Assembly: GCF_023650515.1 (NCBI RefSeq)
Contig: NZ_CP096016.1
Coordinates: 236,001 to 300,000 of the forward strand
DNA from: Alkalimarinus coralli
GTDB lineage: Bacteria; Pseudomonadota; Gammaproteobacteria; Pseudomonadales; Oleiphilaceae
Length of the DNA: 64,000 nt
Direction of reading: 5' to 3'
Shown here: positions 63,532 through 64,000 of the stretch, one piece after another
Numbering within the stretch: position 1 is the first letter of the stretch
How the letters are laid out: the number at the start of each line of letters is the position of its first letter
Translations under genes and position numbers: made by a program
Notes under the pieces: generated by a model
Told to the model about the DNA's origin: nothing
What the model saw: the letters and a program-made list of their open reading frames with translations, nothing else
Databases searched by the model: none

Positions 63532-63565
63532 AATATCTATATCAAAAAAAATTGATATAGATATT
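63532..63565. promoter_or_regulatory. Perfect 14-bp palindrome, likely ArsR operator
   Basis: AATATCTATATCAA (63532-63545) and its exact reverse complement TTGATATAGATATT (63552-63565) flank six A. It is 35 bp from the regulator's ATG and on the tkt side as well. The length and symmetry fit an ArsR/SahR dimer site. Confidence 0.7.
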
Positions 63566-63744
63566 TTGCATTGAGGGGTTGTTCACGTTATGGGGGTTAC
63601 GAATTAAAACCCAATAAATTTGCTCAATAGCCCGATATAGGGGAAAATAACCGCCTTTTTTTATTGTGCATTCCGAGGGGCCGTACGTGCTGATTGGCTC
63701 CCTGAAATGCTCAAACATTTAAACTGTCGGTGGGAGACAATTTA

Positions 63745-64000
63745 ATGCCATCTCGTAGAGATCTAGCAAACGCAATTCGTGCACTCAGTATGGATGCTGT
63801 TCAAAAAGCCAATTCGGGGCACCCGGGTGCTCCAATGGGGATGGCCGATATTGCCGAGGTTCTGTGGAATGACCACATGACTCATAACCCGGCTAACCCT
63901 GAATGGGCTAACCGTGACCGCTTTATTCTGTCTAATGGTCACGGCTCAATGCTGATTTATTCTCTACTGCACCTTACAGGTTATGATCTGAGTATCGATG
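63745..64000 (+). CDS. tkt: Transketolase, N-terminal part
   Basis: The ATG at 63745 follows GGGAG. The visible 85 codons begin with [20 protein letters not shown] and include [20 protein letters not shown] and [19 protein letters not shown], the transketolase thiamine-diphosphate signature. The rest is beyond the window. Transketolase moves two-carbon units in the pentose phosphate pathway. Divergent from the ArsR regulator gene, with the palindrome between. Confidence 0.93.
   Translation, partial: MPSRRDLANAIRALSMDAVQKANSGHPGAPMGMADIAEVLWNDHMTHNPANPEWANRDRFILSNGHGSMLIYSLLHLTGYDLSID

Overview
The window is a stretch of chromosome from a Gammaproteobacterium, most likely a free-living, motile, marine-type organism in or near the Oceanospirillales/Alteromonadales. 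The evidence is the gene content: a Pseudomonas-like tkt / ArsR-methyltransferase / metK neighbourhood, the yeaG-yeaH-ycgB trio, FlgP/FlgT flagellar ring proteins, a PPi-type phosphofructokinase, rhombosortase and a SUF-type Fe-S operon. Base composition looks moderate, with no obvious compositional break. I saw no rRNA, tRNA or CRISPR. I cannot name a genus from the sequence alone.

Layout. 1-5 kb: an edge-truncated lipoprotein and a two-gene operon of an FAD dehydrogenase and a TPP enzyme. 4.8-11.4 kb: small accessory genes, including a gene remnant, a GFA protein, a MerR/thiopurine-methyltransferase divergon, a SIMPL protein, a serine hydrolase/TetR divergon and rhombosortase. 11.4-19 kb: an OmpA-type porin, then an adaptor-RND-patatin operon divergent from a TetR gene. 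19-25 kb: glutaredoxin, hydrolases, LysR, globin, a histidine-kinase remnant and PPi-PFK. 25-29 kb: a TraF-like outer-membrane protein, then a flagellar cluster consisting of an exact consensus sigma-28 promoter, a 54-residue Cys/His-rich lipoprotein, flgP and flgT.

29-31 kb: an IS1182-type element inserted in a palindromic repeat. 31-38 kb: the suf operon (sufB, C, D, S, A-type carrier, T, E) read leftward. It has an IscR-type-1-like site upstream and four tandem 114-bp repeats between sufT and sufE. 38-51 kb: small proteins, yaeH, ycgB-yeaH-yeaG, a hydroxyacid dehydrogenase, yjbQ, a large hybrid sensor kinase and yihY. 51-58 kb: a DUF445 protein, a roughly 580-bp AT-rich gap and a second RND efflux pair. 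58-64 kb: rsmE and the activated-methyl cycle (metF, ahcY, metK), with an ArsR-methyltransferase regulator next to a 14-bp-arm palindrome and divergent from tkt.

Working together: SufE and SufS mobilise sulfur onto the SufBCD scaffold, and the A-type carrier and SufT deliver clusters. MetK, AhcY and MetF make and recycle the methyl donor SAM, with the ArsR-type protein as the likely sensor. FlgP and FlgT form the outer-membrane-associated flagellar rings, and the upstream sigma-28 promoter suggests late flagellar timing for the novel small lipoprotein. The most novel-looking items are that small lipoprotein, the repeat modules and their IS-split copy, and several clean palindromic operators next to their probable regulators.
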